Translations under genes and position numbers: made by a program
Part shown: one piece after another, positions 1 through 8,313 of the stretch
Layout of the letters: the number at the start of each line of letters is the position of its first letter
Position numbering within the stretch: position 1 is the first letter of the stretch
Assembly (NCBI GenBank): GCA_021776195.1
Contig: JAJFGK010000147.1
Coordinates: 1 to 63,733 of the forward strand
Direction of reading: 5' to 3'
DNA length: 63,733 nt
From: Kiloniellaceae bacterium
Lineage (GTDB): Bacteria; Pseudomonadota; Alphaproteobacteria; Kiloniellales; Kiloniellaceae
The notes under the pieces: model-generated
The model's input: the letters and a program-made list of their open reading frames with translations, nothing else
What the model was told of the DNA's origin: nothing
Databases searched by the model: none

Positions 1-2
1 AG

Positions 3-1448
3 CTGATCGTGTTTTTCGACGACAACGGCATTACCATCGACGGGCCCACCGACCTGACGGTCTCCGACGATCAGGTGGCCCGCTTCCAGGCCTCGGGCTG
101 GGACACCGCATCGGTGGATGGCCACGACCCCGAGGCGGTCGCCCAGGCCATCGAGTCGGCGCGGCGGGGCGACCGGCCCTCGCTGATCGCCTGCCGCACG
201 GTGATCGGCCGCGGCGCGCCCAACAAGCAGGGCACCGCTGCGACCCACGGCAACGCCCTTGGCGTGGATGAAATTGCCGCCACCCGCGAGAACATCGGCT
301 GGCCCCACGCCCCTTTCGATATACCCGAAGCGGTGCTGTCGACCTGGCGCCAGGCCGGCGGGCGCGGCGCTGTCGAGACCGCCGCGTGGGATCAGCGCCT
401 TGCCGCAATCGATGCGGACAGCCGCGCCCGTTTCCTGCGCGAGATGGCCGGCGAGCTGCCGGAGGGAGCCTTCGAGGGGCTCGCCGCCTTCAAGGCCAAG
501 ACCGTCAGCGACAACCCCAGCACCGCGACCCGCAAGTCATCGGAAGCCGTGCTCGGACAACTGACCGCGGCGATTCCCGCGCTGATCGGCGGCTCGGCCG
601 ATCTCACGGGGTCGAACAACACCAAGACCAAGGATCAGGCTATCGTCGGCCGCGGCGATTTTTCCGGCAGCTACCTGCACTACGGCGTACGCGAACACGC
701 CATGGCCGCGGCGATGAACGGCCTGGCCCTGCACGGCGGGCTGATTCCCTATGGCGGCACCTTCCTGGTCTTCACCGACTACTGCCGCCCGGCGATCCGC
801 CTTTCGGCGCTGATGGGCCTGCGCGTGGTCTATGTCATGACCCACGATTCCATCGGCCTCGGCGAGGACGGGCCGACCCATCAACCGATCGAGCATCTGG
901 CGGCGCTGCGCGCGATTCCGAACCTGATGGTCTTTCGCCCCTGCGACACCATTGAGACCGCCGAGTGCTGGGAACTGGCGTTGCGGGCGGAGAAAACACC
1001 CTCGGTGCTGGCATTGACCCGCCAGAACCTGCCAACCCTGCGGCGCGACCACGGCGAGAACCTTTCGGCCCTGGGTGCCTACATCCTGGCCCCGGCGGAC
1101 CGCGGCCGTCAGGTCACCTTGATCGCCACCGGCTCGGAGGTCGAGATTGCGATGGCCGCCCAAAGCCTTCTGGAGGACCAGGGCATCGCCACGGCGGTGG
1201 TCTCGATGCCCTGTTGGGAGCTGTTCGAGCAGCAGTCGCAAAACTACCGCGACGAGGTCCTGGGGCCGGGCAGTCTGCGCATCGCCATCGAGGCGGCGAC
1301 CGGGTTCGGCTGGACCCGCTGGACCGAAAACTCGGGCGCTTTTGTCGGCATGGATTCTTTCGGGGCTTCGGCGCCGGCGAAGGCACTCTATGCCAAGTTC
1401 GGCATCACCGCAGAGGCCGTGGTCGAGGCGGTCAAGGCGCGGCTCTAG
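3..1448 (+). CDS. tkt: Transketolase, 5'-truncated by the window edge
   Basis: Thiamine-diphosphate enzyme of the pentose phosphate/Calvin pathways; it moves two-carbon ketol units between sugar phosphates in the cytosol. About 481 residues are present. The reading frame is open from base 3 (LIVFFDDNG), so the real start and roughly the first 180 residues lie upstream. Seen directly: GGSADLTGSNNT, REHAMAAAMNGLALHGG (conserved ThDP-binding glutamate region), HDSIGLGEDGPTHQPIEH, and the C-terminal domain with SMPCWELFEQQ. The GTG at base 9 is an internal Val codon, not a start. It lies upstream of aldolase and GAPDH on the same strand, which suggests a carbon-metabolism operon. Confidence 0.96.
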   Translation: MIVFFDDNGITIDGPTDLTVSDDQVARFQASGWDTASVDGHDPEAVAQAIESARRGDRPSLIACRTVIGRGAPNKQGTAATHGNALGVDEIAATRENIGWPHAPFDIPEAVLSTWRQAGGRGAVETAAWDQRLAAIDADSRARFLREMAGELPEGAFEGLAAFKAKTVSDNPSTATRKSSEAVLGQLTAAIPALIGGSADLTGSNNTKTKDQAIVGRGDFSGSYLHYGVREHAMAAAMNGLALHGGLIPYGGTFLVFTDYCRPAIRLSALMGLRVVYVMTHDSIGLGEDGPTHQPIEHLAALRAIPNLMVFRPCDTIETAECWELALRAEKTPSVLALTRQNLPTLRRDHGENLSALGAYILAPADRGRQVTLIATGSEVEIAMAAQSLLEDQGIATAVVSMPCWELFEQQSQNYRDEVLGPGSLRIAIEAATGFGWTRWTENSGAFVGMDSFGASAPAKALYAKFGITAEAVVEAVKARL

Positions 1449-1529
1449 ATTTAACAAGACCCGGCCGCGGGCAACGACCCGCGTGCCGGCCGGCCCGTGA
1501 CAGGGCCGGATTCCAGGGGAGAGCGATCC

Positions 1530-2534
1530 ATGAATTTCGAACAGCTTGCGACGACCGCCCGGGCCCTGGTCGAGCCGGGCAAGGGTATTCTTGCCGCCGA
1601 CGAGAGCAGCGGCACGATCAAGAAACGGTTCGATTCGATCGGCACGGAATCGACCGAGGAGAGCCGGCGCGACTACCGCTCGCTGCTGTTCACCGCCCCC
1701 GGCATCGCCGACCACATCAGCGGCGTCATCCTGTTCGACGAGACGATCCGCCAGAAGGGCGCCGACGGCACCGCGCTGGTGTCGCTGCTGCAGGACGCGG
1801 GCATCATTCCCGGGATCAAGGTGGACAAGGGCGCCAAACCCCTGGCGCTGCATCCCGGCGAGACCGTGACCGAGGGCCTCGACGGACTGCGCGAACGCTT
1901 CGCCGACTATGCAGCACTCGGCGCGCGCTTCGCCAAGTGGCGCGCGACCTATTCCATCGCCGACGACAAACCGAGCGGCACCTGCCTGTCGACCAACGCC
2001 CACGCCCTGGCGCGCTACGCGGCCCTGGCCCAGGAGGCCGGCATCGTGCCGATCGTCGAGCCCGAGGTGCTGATGGACGGCGGCCACACGATCGACGAAT
2101 GCGAGGCGGTAACGGAAGAAGCCCTGCTCAGCCTCTATGCCGAACTCTCGACCCAGGAGGTCTTCCTGGAGGGGACGCTCCTGAAGCCCAATATGGTGAT
2201 TTCGGGCAGCGACTGCCCCGAGCAGGCGGGCGTCGAAGAGGTCGCCGCGCGCACCGTCACCACGCTGAAGCGCGCGGTGCCGGCGGCGGTGCCGGGCATT
2301 GTCTTTCTATCGGGCGGCCAGAGCGACGAAGCGGCCACGGCCCACCTGAACGCCATGAACAGGCTGGACGATATCCTGCCCTGGCGGCTCAGTTTTTCCT
2401 ACGGCCGGGCGCTGCAGGCCGCGCCGCTGAAGGCCTGGGGCGGCGACAGCGCCAACCTCGCCGCGGCCCAGGCGGCCTTCATGGAACGCGCCAAGGCCAA
2501 CGGCCAGGCCAGCCTGGGCGACTACGGAGCCTAG
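1530..2534 (+). CDS. Class I fructose-bisphosphate aldolase
   Basis: Cleaves fructose 1,6-bisphosphate to dihydroxyacetone phosphate and glyceraldehyde 3-phosphate through a Schiff base, without metal. 334 residues, normal for the eukaryote-like class I family. The N-terminus (GKGILAADESSGTIKKRF) and the lysine-containing strand FLEGTLLKPNMV are family hallmarks; the lysine in the latter is the expected Schiff-base residue. An in-frame ATG exists 33 bases earlier, but the ATG at 1530 is preceded by AGGGGAGA at good spacing and matches the usual N-terminus. It lies 81 bp after transketolase and 270 bp before GAPDH. Confidence 0.95.
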   Translation: MNFEQLATTARALVEPGKGILAADESSGTIKKRFDSIGTESTEESRRDYRSLLFTAPGIADHISGVILFDETIRQKGADGTALVSLLQDAGIIPGIKVDKGAKPLALHPGETVTEGLDGLRERFADYAALGARFAKWRATYSIADDKPSGTCLSTNAHALARYAALAQEAGIVPIVEPEVLMDGGHTIDECEAVTEEALLSLYAELSTQEVFLEGTLLKPNMVISGSDCPEQAGVEEVAARTVTTLKRAVPAAVPGIVFLSGGQSDEAATAHLNAMNRLDDILPWRLSFSYGRALQAAPLKAWGGDSANLAAAQAAFMERAKANGQASLGDYGA

Positions 2535-2574
2535 GGGCCGGCGCGACCGACTGGACTCCTTCCTCTAGTGTGGT

Positions 2575-2710
2575 GGAACAGGGGCAATGGGTGTTTTCAT
2601 TTGTCATTACCGGGCTTGACCCGCTAATCCAGGGGAGCCGAGCAGAAAAGTCCGGGAATGGTTCCAACCGCGCAACTCCTGGACCCTCGGGTCCAGCCCG
2701 AGGGTGACAT
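2575..2710. repeat. Intergenic hairpin-rich repeat-like sequence between aldolase and GAPDH genes
   Basis: The 270-bp gap before gap holds GTCATTACCGGGCTTGACCC near 2602, a 7-bp perfect stem CCTCGGG/CCCGAGG at 2685-2703, and an ending GAGGGTGACAT. The GTCAT...CCGGG start and ...GGGTGAC end recur at 18532-18633 and 33643-33775, so this looks like one member of a dispersed GC-rich intergenic repeat family. No gene was found here. Confidence 0.5.
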
Positions 2711-2804
2711 CAAGCGGGCTTGGGCTTTCGGCCCCAAGGCCCGCCAAGTCCAGCGAAGCGCGTCGACAGACAACAGAGACACGACAAAAAAAGGAAACCG
2801 CATC

Positions 2805-3812
2805 ATGGCACTACGAGTAGGGATCAACGGATTCGGGCGTATCGGCCGCCTGGTGTTTCGCGCGGCCATGGAGGCGAGGCGACGGGACATCGAGTTCGTC
2901 GCCATCAACGATCTCGGCTCGGCCGAGGCCAACGCCCATCTGCTGGCCTACGATTCGGTGCACGGCCGCTATCCGGGCAAGGTCCAGGCCATGAAGAACG
3001 CCATCAAGGTGGACGGCCACAAGGTCAAGGTGCTGTCCGAACGCGACCCGGCCAAGCTGCCCTGGGGCGACCTGGGGGTCGACCTGGTGATGGAATGCAC
3101 CGGTCTTTTCGCCAGCAAGGAGAAGGCCTCGGCCCACCTGACCGGCGGCGCCAAGAAGGTGCTGATCTCGGCCCCGGCCAGCGGCGTCGATTTGACCGTG
3201 GTCTACGGCGTCAATTCGGCCAAGCTGAAGAAGAGCCACACGGTGGTCTCCAACGCCTCCTGCACCACCAACTGCCTGGCCCCGGTCGCCCAGGTGCTGA
3301 ACCAGACGGTCGGCATCAAGCAGGGCTTCATGACCACGATCCACGCCTTTACCGGCGATCAGCGCACGGTCGACACCCTGCACGGCGACCCGGCCCGGGC
3401 CCGCGCCGCCGCCGTCAACATGATCCCGACCTCGACGGGGGCTGCCCGCGCCGTCGGCCTGGTGCTGCCGGAGTTGGCCGGCAAGCTGGACGGCACCGCG
3501 ATCCGGGTGCCGACCCCCAATGTCAGCCTCATCGACCTGACCGTCACGACCAGTAAGAAGACCTCGATCGAGGAGATCAACGCCGCCCTGGTGGCGGCCG
3601 CCAAGGGCAAGCTGAAGGGCGTGCTGGCGGTCAACGACAAGATCCTGGTCTCGACCGACTTCAACCACAACCCGGCCTCCTCCACCGCCGACCTGCACGA
3701 AACCCAGGTGATCGACGGCAACTTCGCCCGGATCCTGGCCTGGTACGACAACGAGTGGGGCTTCTCCAACCGCATGAGCGACACCGCGGTCGCCATGGGC
3801 AAGCTGAAGTAA
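2805..3812 (+). CDS. gap: Glyceraldehyde-3-phosphate dehydrogenase
   Basis: NAD(P)-dependent oxidative phosphorylation of glyceraldehyde 3-phosphate to 1,3-bisphosphoglycerate in the cytosol. 335 residues. Rossmann start VGINGFGRIGRL, active-site SNASCTTNCLAP with the catalytic Cys, and the C-terminal WYDNEWGFSNRM are all present. The frame is open further upstream, but the ATG at 2805 follows AAAGGAAA and gives the canonical MALRVGINGF start. No pgk follows; instead a hairpin and an opposite-strand regulator end the group. Confidence 0.97.
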   Translation: MALRVGINGFGRIGRLVFRAAMEARRRDIEFVAINDLGSAEANAHLLAYDSVHGRYPGKVQAMKNAIKVDGHKVKVLSERDPAKLPWGDLGVDLVMECTGLFASKEKASAHLTGGAKKVLISAPASGVDLTVVYGVNSAKLKKSHTVVSNASCTTNCLAPVAQVLNQTVGIKQGFMTTIHAFTGDQRTVDTLHGDPARARAAAVNMIPTSTGAARAVGLVLPELAGKLDGTAIRVPTPNVSLIDLTVTTSKKTSIEEINAALVAAAKGKLKGVLAVNDKILVSTDFNHNPASSTADLHETQVIDGNFARILAWYDNEWGFSNRMSDTAVAMGKLK

Positions 3813-3828
3813 AGCTGCCCCTCCTCTA

Positions 3829-3856
3829 CCCCGGCACCGGACTTTCGGATCCGGGG
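3829..3856. terminator. Hairpin between converging gap and response-regulator genes
   Basis: CCCCGG at 3829-3834 pairs with CCGGGG at 3851-3856, with additional pairing of CCGGA with TCGGA inside. It lies in the 59-bp gap between two convergent genes, so it could stop transcription from both sides. There is no long T-run, so this is inferred from position and structure. Confidence 0.45.
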
Positions 3857-3871
3857 CTGTTCGGTCTTTGG

Positions 3872-4249
3872 TCAGGCAGCGGGCTGGACCAGCGATTGAA
3901 TGGTTGCCAGGAAGGCGTCGCTATCCACCGGCTTTTGCATGGTCGCGTTGGCACCCAGGGACGAGGCGAACCCCATGGCAAACTCCGGCGGATGAAGAGC
4001 GCCGCCGCCGGATATCGCCAAGACCTTCAGATCGGGATGTGACTTCCGTAGCGTACGGATGAACTCGATGCCGTCCACTTCCGGCATGAACACGTCGGTG
4101 ACGACGACATCGAACCGAGACTCCTGGAGTGCAGCCGCGGCCTCCCTGCCGTTGTGCGCTTCGGTGACGCAGTGGCCGCTGTCCCTCAACAGCTTGGATA
4201 GCGCGAAACGCACCAGTTTATTGTCCTCAGCAAGCAGAACTTTTGCCAT
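3872..4249 (-). CDS. Single-domain response regulator (CheY-like receiver)
   Basis: 125-residue receiver domain with no output domain. Visible: acidic pocket (LLAEDN), phosphoacceptor Asp in VVVTDVFMPEVDG, the switch Ser in LAISGGG and the conserved Lys in MQKPVDSDAF. The ATG at 4249 lies 4 bp after the stop of the upstream histidine kinase, so the two are surely co-transcribed and probably a cognate pair. It resembles the receiver at 54661 (same AISGG...LGA...KP layout). With no effector domain it probably acts through protein contacts or in a phosphorelay. Confidence 0.93.
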   Translation of the reverse strand: MAKVLLAEDNKLVRFALSKLLRDSGHCVTEAHNGREAAAALQESRFDVVVTDVFMPEVDGIEFIRTLRKSHPDLKVLAISGGGALHPPEFAMGFASSLGANATMQKPVDSDAFLATIQSLVQPAA

Positions 4250-4253
4250 GACA

Positions 4254-5342
4254 TTACTCCCCTTGCAGGATGAGGCCCATATCAGGGTCGACTGCGGGTA
4301 CCAGAATGGTAAAGCAAGTCCCCTTACCCGGTGTCGAACGAACGGAGATACGGCCGCCCCATTCGTTGATGATGCCGTGCACAACGGCCAATCCGAGGCC
4401 GACAGAGGCTCCGGCCTGGCCGGTGGTAAAGAACGGGTCGAACGCCCGCATCTGGACCTCCTTCGGCATCCCGCGTCCGTTGTCCGAGACCTGAAGCTTG
4501 AAAAAGTGCCCCCCTGCCGGGGATGGGCCGACGGCCTCCTGCCCCGAAAGAGTCTCGAGGCGCAGGGCAACCTTCAGGGTGCCTCGGGAGTCGATGGCAC
4601 GTGCCGCGTTCATAAAAAGGTTCGTGATGACCTGGGTGAGTTCGGTCCGGTTGATCACCACAGTTTGAGGAAGTGGCTCGATCTCGCACTCGACATCGAT
4701 ACCCGGCGGCAACACTGTTCTCGAGAATTCGACGATCTTCTCAAGACAGGCGGCAAAGATCACTTCTTCTCGTTCCTGCGATTGACCACGGGCAAAGGTC
4801 AGAACCTTGCAGACAATGTCGTGGCTATAGTCCGATGCCTCGAGAATCTTTTCGAGATTGGACCGCGTGTCGTCCGTCAACGATGGCTCCTTGAGGGATA
4901 ACTGGGTCAGGGTGAGAATCGGCTGAAGCATGTTGTTGAGCTCATGGGCCAAGCCGCCCGCCAGTCGGCCCAGAGACTCCAAACGCTGCGCGTCGCGCAG
5001 TTGCGCTGCGGCGGCAAGTCTTTGGGCATGGGTGTTCTTGAGAACTTCATTTGCATTCCCAAGGGCAACGTTCAACCGCCGCGCTTCCCACCAGCGCCGC
5101 GCGGCGTACCACGCCAAGACAAGGGTCAGAGCCGGCACCAAAGCCAGAACTTCGTCCAGTTCCCAGGCCTCGTATTCCCTCGCTATCTCCGACAGCCGCT
5201 CGACGGCGTCGGTCAGCACGAAACCGCACAGCAAGATCGAGAAGCCGGCCACACCGAGCACCAGATCGCGCACTGCCGCCGTGTCCCGGCGCCGGCTCCA
5301 GTTTTTTCGGAAGGAATTCTCTGATAACGATAAGTCCGCCAC
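4254..5342 (-). CDS. Membrane sensor histidine kinase with two-helix N-terminal domain
   Basis: 362 residues. Two predicted membrane helices (about 27-45 and 65-83) enclose a short loop ending WELDEV and are followed by LAWYAARRWWEARR and a coiled linker. The kinase core has the phosphoacceptor His in GGLAHELNNML and ATP-binding motifs DNGRGMPKE and GLGLAVVHG. The start is GTG (5342) with no clear ribosome site, so the N-terminus is uncertain. It is paired with the receiver immediately downstream. The membrane domain resembles that of the kinase at 58182. The stimulus is unknown. Confidence 0.92.
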   Translation of the reverse strand: MADLSLSENSFRKNWSRRRDTAAVRDLVLGVAGFSILLCGFVLTDAVERLSEIAREYEAWELDEVLALVPALTLVLAWYAARRWWEARRLNVALGNANEVLKNTHAQRLAAAAQLRDAQRLESLGRLAGGLAHELNNMLQPILTLTQLSLKEPSLTDDTRSNLEKILEASDYSHDIVCKVLTFARGQSQEREEVIFAACLEKIVEFSRTVLPPGIDVECEIEPLPQTVVINRTELTQVITNLFMNAARAIDSRGTLKVALRLETLSGQEAVGPSPAGGHFFKLQVSDNGRGMPKEVQMRAFDPFFTTGQAGASVGLGLAVVHGIINEWGGRISVRSTPGKGTCFTILVPAVDPDMGLILQGE

Positions 5343-5656
5343 TATTTAAATCCTTCGATTGTTAGCACAGTACAGCAACTAATTGTAAATCATTGGTAAA
5401 CCGAAAGACCCCGACCCGACGGCGATCGCCCGGAGCAGGGCGCCGTCGGGGATCGGTGGACCAGTGCCGGGGGACCGCCGAAACAGGCCGGTCGCCGGTT
5501 GTGTCACCGAAATACTTGGCCCAAATGGTTCAAGCGCCCCGATTTCAGGCTAGAGACGATCGGGCTTGACCTGGTCGGCCGGAAATTCGGCCTTCAAATC
5601 CAAGATCTCCGTGATATCCTAGAGGCAACCAACATGCGAAATCAGGGAGATAGAGA
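5343..5656. other. Intergenic region with a strong GC hairpin
   Basis: This 314-bp gap separates divergent genes. The first part (5343-5400) is AT-rich and probably carries the kinase promoter. A perfect 10-bp inverted repeat, CCCGACGGCG at 5415-5424 and CGCCGTCGGG at 5441-5450, follows. No T-run follows it. I see no coding region. Confidence 0.4.
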
Positions 5657-6043
5657 ATGCAAAACGGAAGAACGACGGGCCCTGTGGCCCGCAGGGTGTT
5701 GCTGCCAATCTTTGCGCTGGCGCTGTCGGGTCTGGTCCCTGTCGGGCCGGGCGACGCGCAGGCCGCCACCGAGGAAACCGTGCATCTGGGCGCCAAGCAC
5801 GTTCACATCATTCGCGGCGACGCCCCCCAAGGCCCGGTCGCGAGTCAGGGCCAGGTCGCGAGTCAGGGCCAGGTCGCGAGCAACGCCGCTCCGGCACGCG
5901 ATCAGCGGCGTATTGAACCGGTCGCCGGCTTGAACGGGTGGTTCTTCGACAACCAGACCAACAAGTTTGGCCGTTGCTTTACGCGGAACACGACCGAGTA
6001 TCGGGGCCGGACCATCCGCTGCGTGTGGAAAAAGCTGCCATAG
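5657..6043 (+). CDS. Small secreted protein with QGQVAS repeats
   Basis: 128 residues, function not recognised. Residues 1-37 form a typical Sec signal peptide (RR, hydrophobic core LLPIFALALSGLVPV, cleavage near AQA). The middle holds a short tandem repeat (SQGQVA units) encoded by 18-bp DNA repeats at about 5828-5885. The C-terminus has two Cys (GRCFT, IRCVW) that could form a disulfide, as expected for an exported protein. AGGGAGATAGAG precedes the ATG. It is monocistronic between divergent and unrelated genes. Confidence 0.75.
   Translation: MQNGRTTGPVARRVLLPIFALALSGLVPVGPGDAQAATEETVHLGAKHVHIIRGDAPQGPVASQGQVASQGQVASNAAPARDQRRIEPVAGLNGWFFDNQTNKFGRCFTRNTTEYRGRTIRCVWKKLP
5828..5885. repeat. 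18-bp in-frame tandem repeat in the secreted protein gene
   Basis: The unit CAGGGCCAGGTCGCGAGT is repeated in tandem with about three copies, the first diverged. The length is a multiple of three, so copy number can change without breaking the frame. Confidence 0.8.
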
Positions 6044-6153
6044 CAGGAGTAGGTTGGGCAGGGGCCAGTTCTCTTGTCGCTGGCCAATCGACGCTCAAAG
6101 CGCGCGGTCTATCATCGTGGCTTGCCTACTCTGACAAGAGGAGGACGCAAGCG

Positions 6154-6324
6154 ATGAAATCGCCCACCCGCGATGAACAGGTCCCGATGGATCAGATCCC
6201 TTGGGTCGACCTTCCCGAAGGCCTGGCGGCTGACGGCATTTGCTGGAAGCTGCTGCAGGTGTCGCCCGAGATGGGTTCTTGGACAGCCTACTGCGACTGC
6301 CCCGCCGGCTCGTCCTTCGCGCCC
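6154..6324 (+). pseudogene. Truncated cupin (ChrR-like) gene, N-terminal fragment only
   Basis: A strong ribosome site (AGAGGAGG at 6137-6144) and ATG at 6154 start a protein that reads like the first half of a ChrR-type cupin: IPWVDLPEGLAADGICWKLL, then VSPEMGSWTAYCDCPAGSSF. The metal-binding His motif expected right after SSFAP is missing. From 6325 the frame continues only into a low-complexity WPAAPWPAAPG stretch and then antisense to the lipoprotein gene. I infer a gene cut by rearrangement; the junction falls at a 15-bp tandem duplication (6321-6350). It may still be transcribed. Confidence 0.6.
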
Positions 6325-6983
6325 TGGCCCGCCGCACCCTGGCCCGCCGCTCCAGGGTTATGCGCGCGGTCTGAAAGGTCCGGCCTCCGATCGCCACAGC
6401 TGGCAGGGGGCGAAGCGCTTTCAACGGCCGTTCCGAGACCTGGGTCCTCCAGCGAAGGCGGGGTGTCTGTCGTCGGCGGCACGGCTTCTCGAAGCAGCAG
6501 GACATCGGCCGAAGCGTGGCCCTGCGCCGCCGCACGCCTCAGCCAGGCAATGGCCTCGGCACGGCGCGAGGGATCGCGCTTCAAGAGCTGAGAACCGAAG
6601 TAATACTGGCCGATTGGATCGCCGCCCCGGGCCGAGAGGCAAATCAACGGGAGGCCGGCCGGGTCGCCGGTGCGGTCGAGCCGCAGTCCCTTGATGAACT
6701 GCGCCCGAGCTTGTCTGGCCGCTTCGGCCCGGGCCTTCTGTGCTTCCTTGTCGGGGAAGCAGTCCTCGGTCTCGACGATGCAGTAGATCGCCCCGCCAAC
6801 CGCAAAGACGGCCAAGCCGATCCCCGCCGCCGTACCCGTGGCGGCCGCGCTGCCGGCGCCGTCGACGGCAACGATTTGGCAGCTCGAAGCCGAGGTCAGG
6901 AGCCAGACAATCAACAAACCAAGATGAAGTGGACGCAAGGAAGTGGACCTCTTCAGGCAAGATTCCGTCGGATCGGGGATCAT
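6288..6983 (-). CDS. Lipoprotein with a Sel1-type repeat
   Basis: About 231 residues. The N-terminus has a hydrophobic stretch and lipobox LTSASSC, so it is probably a lipid-anchored periplasmic protein. A second hydrophobic, glycine-rich segment (GTAAGIGLAVFAVGGAIYCIV) follows, then one Sel1-like repeat (GDPIGQYYFGSQLL, then AEAIAWLRRAAAQGHASA). The C-terminal tail has GAAGQ repeats and overlaps the truncated cupin gene antisense, so the end of this protein is probably a product of the same rearrangement. ATG 6983 is chosen; a TTG at 6938 behind GAAGAGG, giving a shorter signal peptide, is a serious alternative. Role unknown. Confidence 0.65.
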   Translation of the reverse strand: MIPDPTESCLKRSTSLRPLHLGLLIVWLLTSASSCQIVAVDGAGSAAATGTAAGIGLAVFAVGGAIYCIVETEDCFPDKEAQKARAEAARQARAQFIKGLRLDRTGDPAGLPLICLSARGGDPIGQYYFGSQLLKRDPSRRAEAIAWLRRAAAQGHASADVLLLREAVPPTTDTPPSLEDPGLGTAVESASPPASCGDRRPDLSDRAHNPGAAGQGAAGQGAKDEPAGQSQ

Positions 6984-7139
6984 CGCGGCACAGACAAGAT
7001 CGTGACGGACGACCGCGCGATTGCCAAGCCGTGCAAACTGCCGGCTGCGCCCCAACCGACCGTGCCATTCAATTTAAGGGTTCAGTTTCATGTCAAATGG
7101 GCGATGCTACCATCTCCTAACCTGAGGTGGTGCTACGCG

Positions 7140-7922
7140 ATGAAACATTCGATTTTCCGTCCGGCACGAAGTTTCGCGCCGATCTTCGATCTTCTCGAGA
7201 TTGTCGACGCATTGCAGTTGGCACGCGGCCTGCTGCGGGAAAAGGGCATCACCATAAGTCTGGTGCGCGATTTCGACGATTTCGATCGGTTTTGCGAGGC
7301 GGTCAAGGGCCGTCGCGGTAGCCTTGAATTCTCTTCGCGGTTGACGGACAGAACACCTGAGGACGCTCTGCTCATCCTCGGTCGCAGTGAGGCTGGGGAA
7401 ATCGTGACGCTACAGGCGCTTTGGCGCCACGCGCTGGTCGGAATTTCACTGGCCGATTTCTGGCGTAAGAATTTGGAACGGCTCTATGGCGAGACCGTCG
7501 TCGACACCTGTCCGGCGGCCGAGACCATCACCGGCGAGAAGGTGGTCTATCATGGCGAATCCTGGTGCAGCCCCGACTGGCGCGGACAGCAGATCGCCTC
7601 GACCGCCGCGCTGCTCGCCCACACGCTGGCCCTCATCGAGTTCCGCCCGGACTATCTCTACGGCTTGATCGAACCTGACCTGGTTCACAGAGGCTTCCAC
7701 AGCCGCGAGGGATTCTGTCATTCCCAGCCGCGTGCCATCACCTGGGAGAACATCCCCAGCGGTTTCGTGCCCGGCGACTACCTCTGTTGGAACACGCTGC
7801 CCGATCTGCTCCACGTCGCTAGGCACATCGAGCTGGTGGCGTCAGAAACTCCGTCCAGGTGGCAACCGCCCGTTGCCCTCTCGGCAAGACGATCGGGACC
7901 ACCAGCCGGCGATAGTGAATGA
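7140..7922 (+). CDS. Uncharacterised protein, possibly GNAT-fold acetyltransferase
   Basis: 260 residues; family not firmly recognised. GESWCSPDWRGQQIA resembles the acetyl-CoA-binding motif A of GNAT enzymes (V..p..RG.GiG), and the ILGRSEAGEIVTLQALWRH stretch could be the preceding strands. GAGGTGG sits 9 bp before the ATG at 7140; the open frame upstream of it has no coding character. The last 35 codons overlap the convergent PAS-like gene by 104 bp, which is unusual, and the final residues (RRSGPPAGDSE) look non-native, so the 3' end may be altered. Confidence 0.6.
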   Translation: MKHSIFRPARSFAPIFDLLEIVDALQLARGLLREKGITISLVRDFDDFDRFCEAVKGRRGSLEFSSRLTDRTPEDALLILGRSEAGEIVTLQALWRHALVGISLADFWRKNLERLYGETVVDTCPAAETITGEKVVYHGESWCSPDWRGQQIASTAALLAHTLALIEFRPDYLYGLIEPDLVHRGFHSREGFCHSQPRAITWENIPSGFVPGDYLCWNTLPDLLHVARHIELVASETPSRWQPPVALSARRSGPPAGDSE

Positions 7923-8313
7923 AGACTTTCTGCCGATTGCCGTCGACGATCGGCGCGCCCACCACGCTGAGGTCGGGCCGGCCGCTGGCGGACACGGCCT
8001 GATAGACATCCATGACGGCAGTCTCGAAATCACGGTCGGGCAGGCCGGGCAGGCTAGGCGCGGCGGCACAGAAGTCTCGGCCGAAAAGCAGCGCCGTTGT
8101 CGATTCCACACCCAGAAAGATGAAGGGAAAGTCGCCGTCCCGTTGCTGGTCGCAAAGCGTGATCTGGACCCAGGGCATGAGCGCGACAAAGCTGTCCTCG
8201 TCGTCCCGGCAAAGCCCCCGGGAGGCATCCCACCAGGTCGCCAGACGGTCGAACAGCGGACTCTGATTGGCGGTCTGGCGGCAATCCAGCGGCTCGATCA
8301 GGGCTGTCGTCAA
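7819..8313 (-). CDS. PAS-like domain protein
   Basis: 164 residues. The pattern LMPWVQITLCDQQRDGDFPF, then AVMDVYQAVSASGRPDLSVV and YRRLVVPIVLPRGQR resembles the alphaproteobacterial single PAS-domain family (PAS_5), but similarity is weak by eye. Translation would start at TTG 8313, overlapping the TGA of the upstream 90-residue gene (TTGA), which implies translational coupling. The 3' end overlaps the convergent gene ending at 7922. It could be a small intracellular sensor or adaptor. Confidence 0.6.
   Translation of the reverse strand: MTTALIEPLDCRQTANQSPLFDRLATWWDASRGLCRDDEDSFVALMPWVQITLCDQQRDGDFPFIFLGVESTTALLFGRDFCAAAPSLPGLPDRDFETAVMDVYQAVSASGRPDLSVVGAPIVDGNRQKVFIHYRRLVVPIVLPRGQRAVATWTEFLTPPARCA

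Noticed and set aside
537..2087. 516-codon minus-strand open frame over tkt and aldolase genes
   Set aside because: It is antisense to two strongly recognised enzymes and has no ribosome site or motif.
5828..5885. CRISPR-like array
   Set aside because: The repeats are directly adjacent, in frame and have no spacers.
7212..7230. Sigma-54-like TTGGCACG...GCTG sequence
   Set aside because: It lies inside the coding region of the acetyltransferase-like gene and is probably coincidental.
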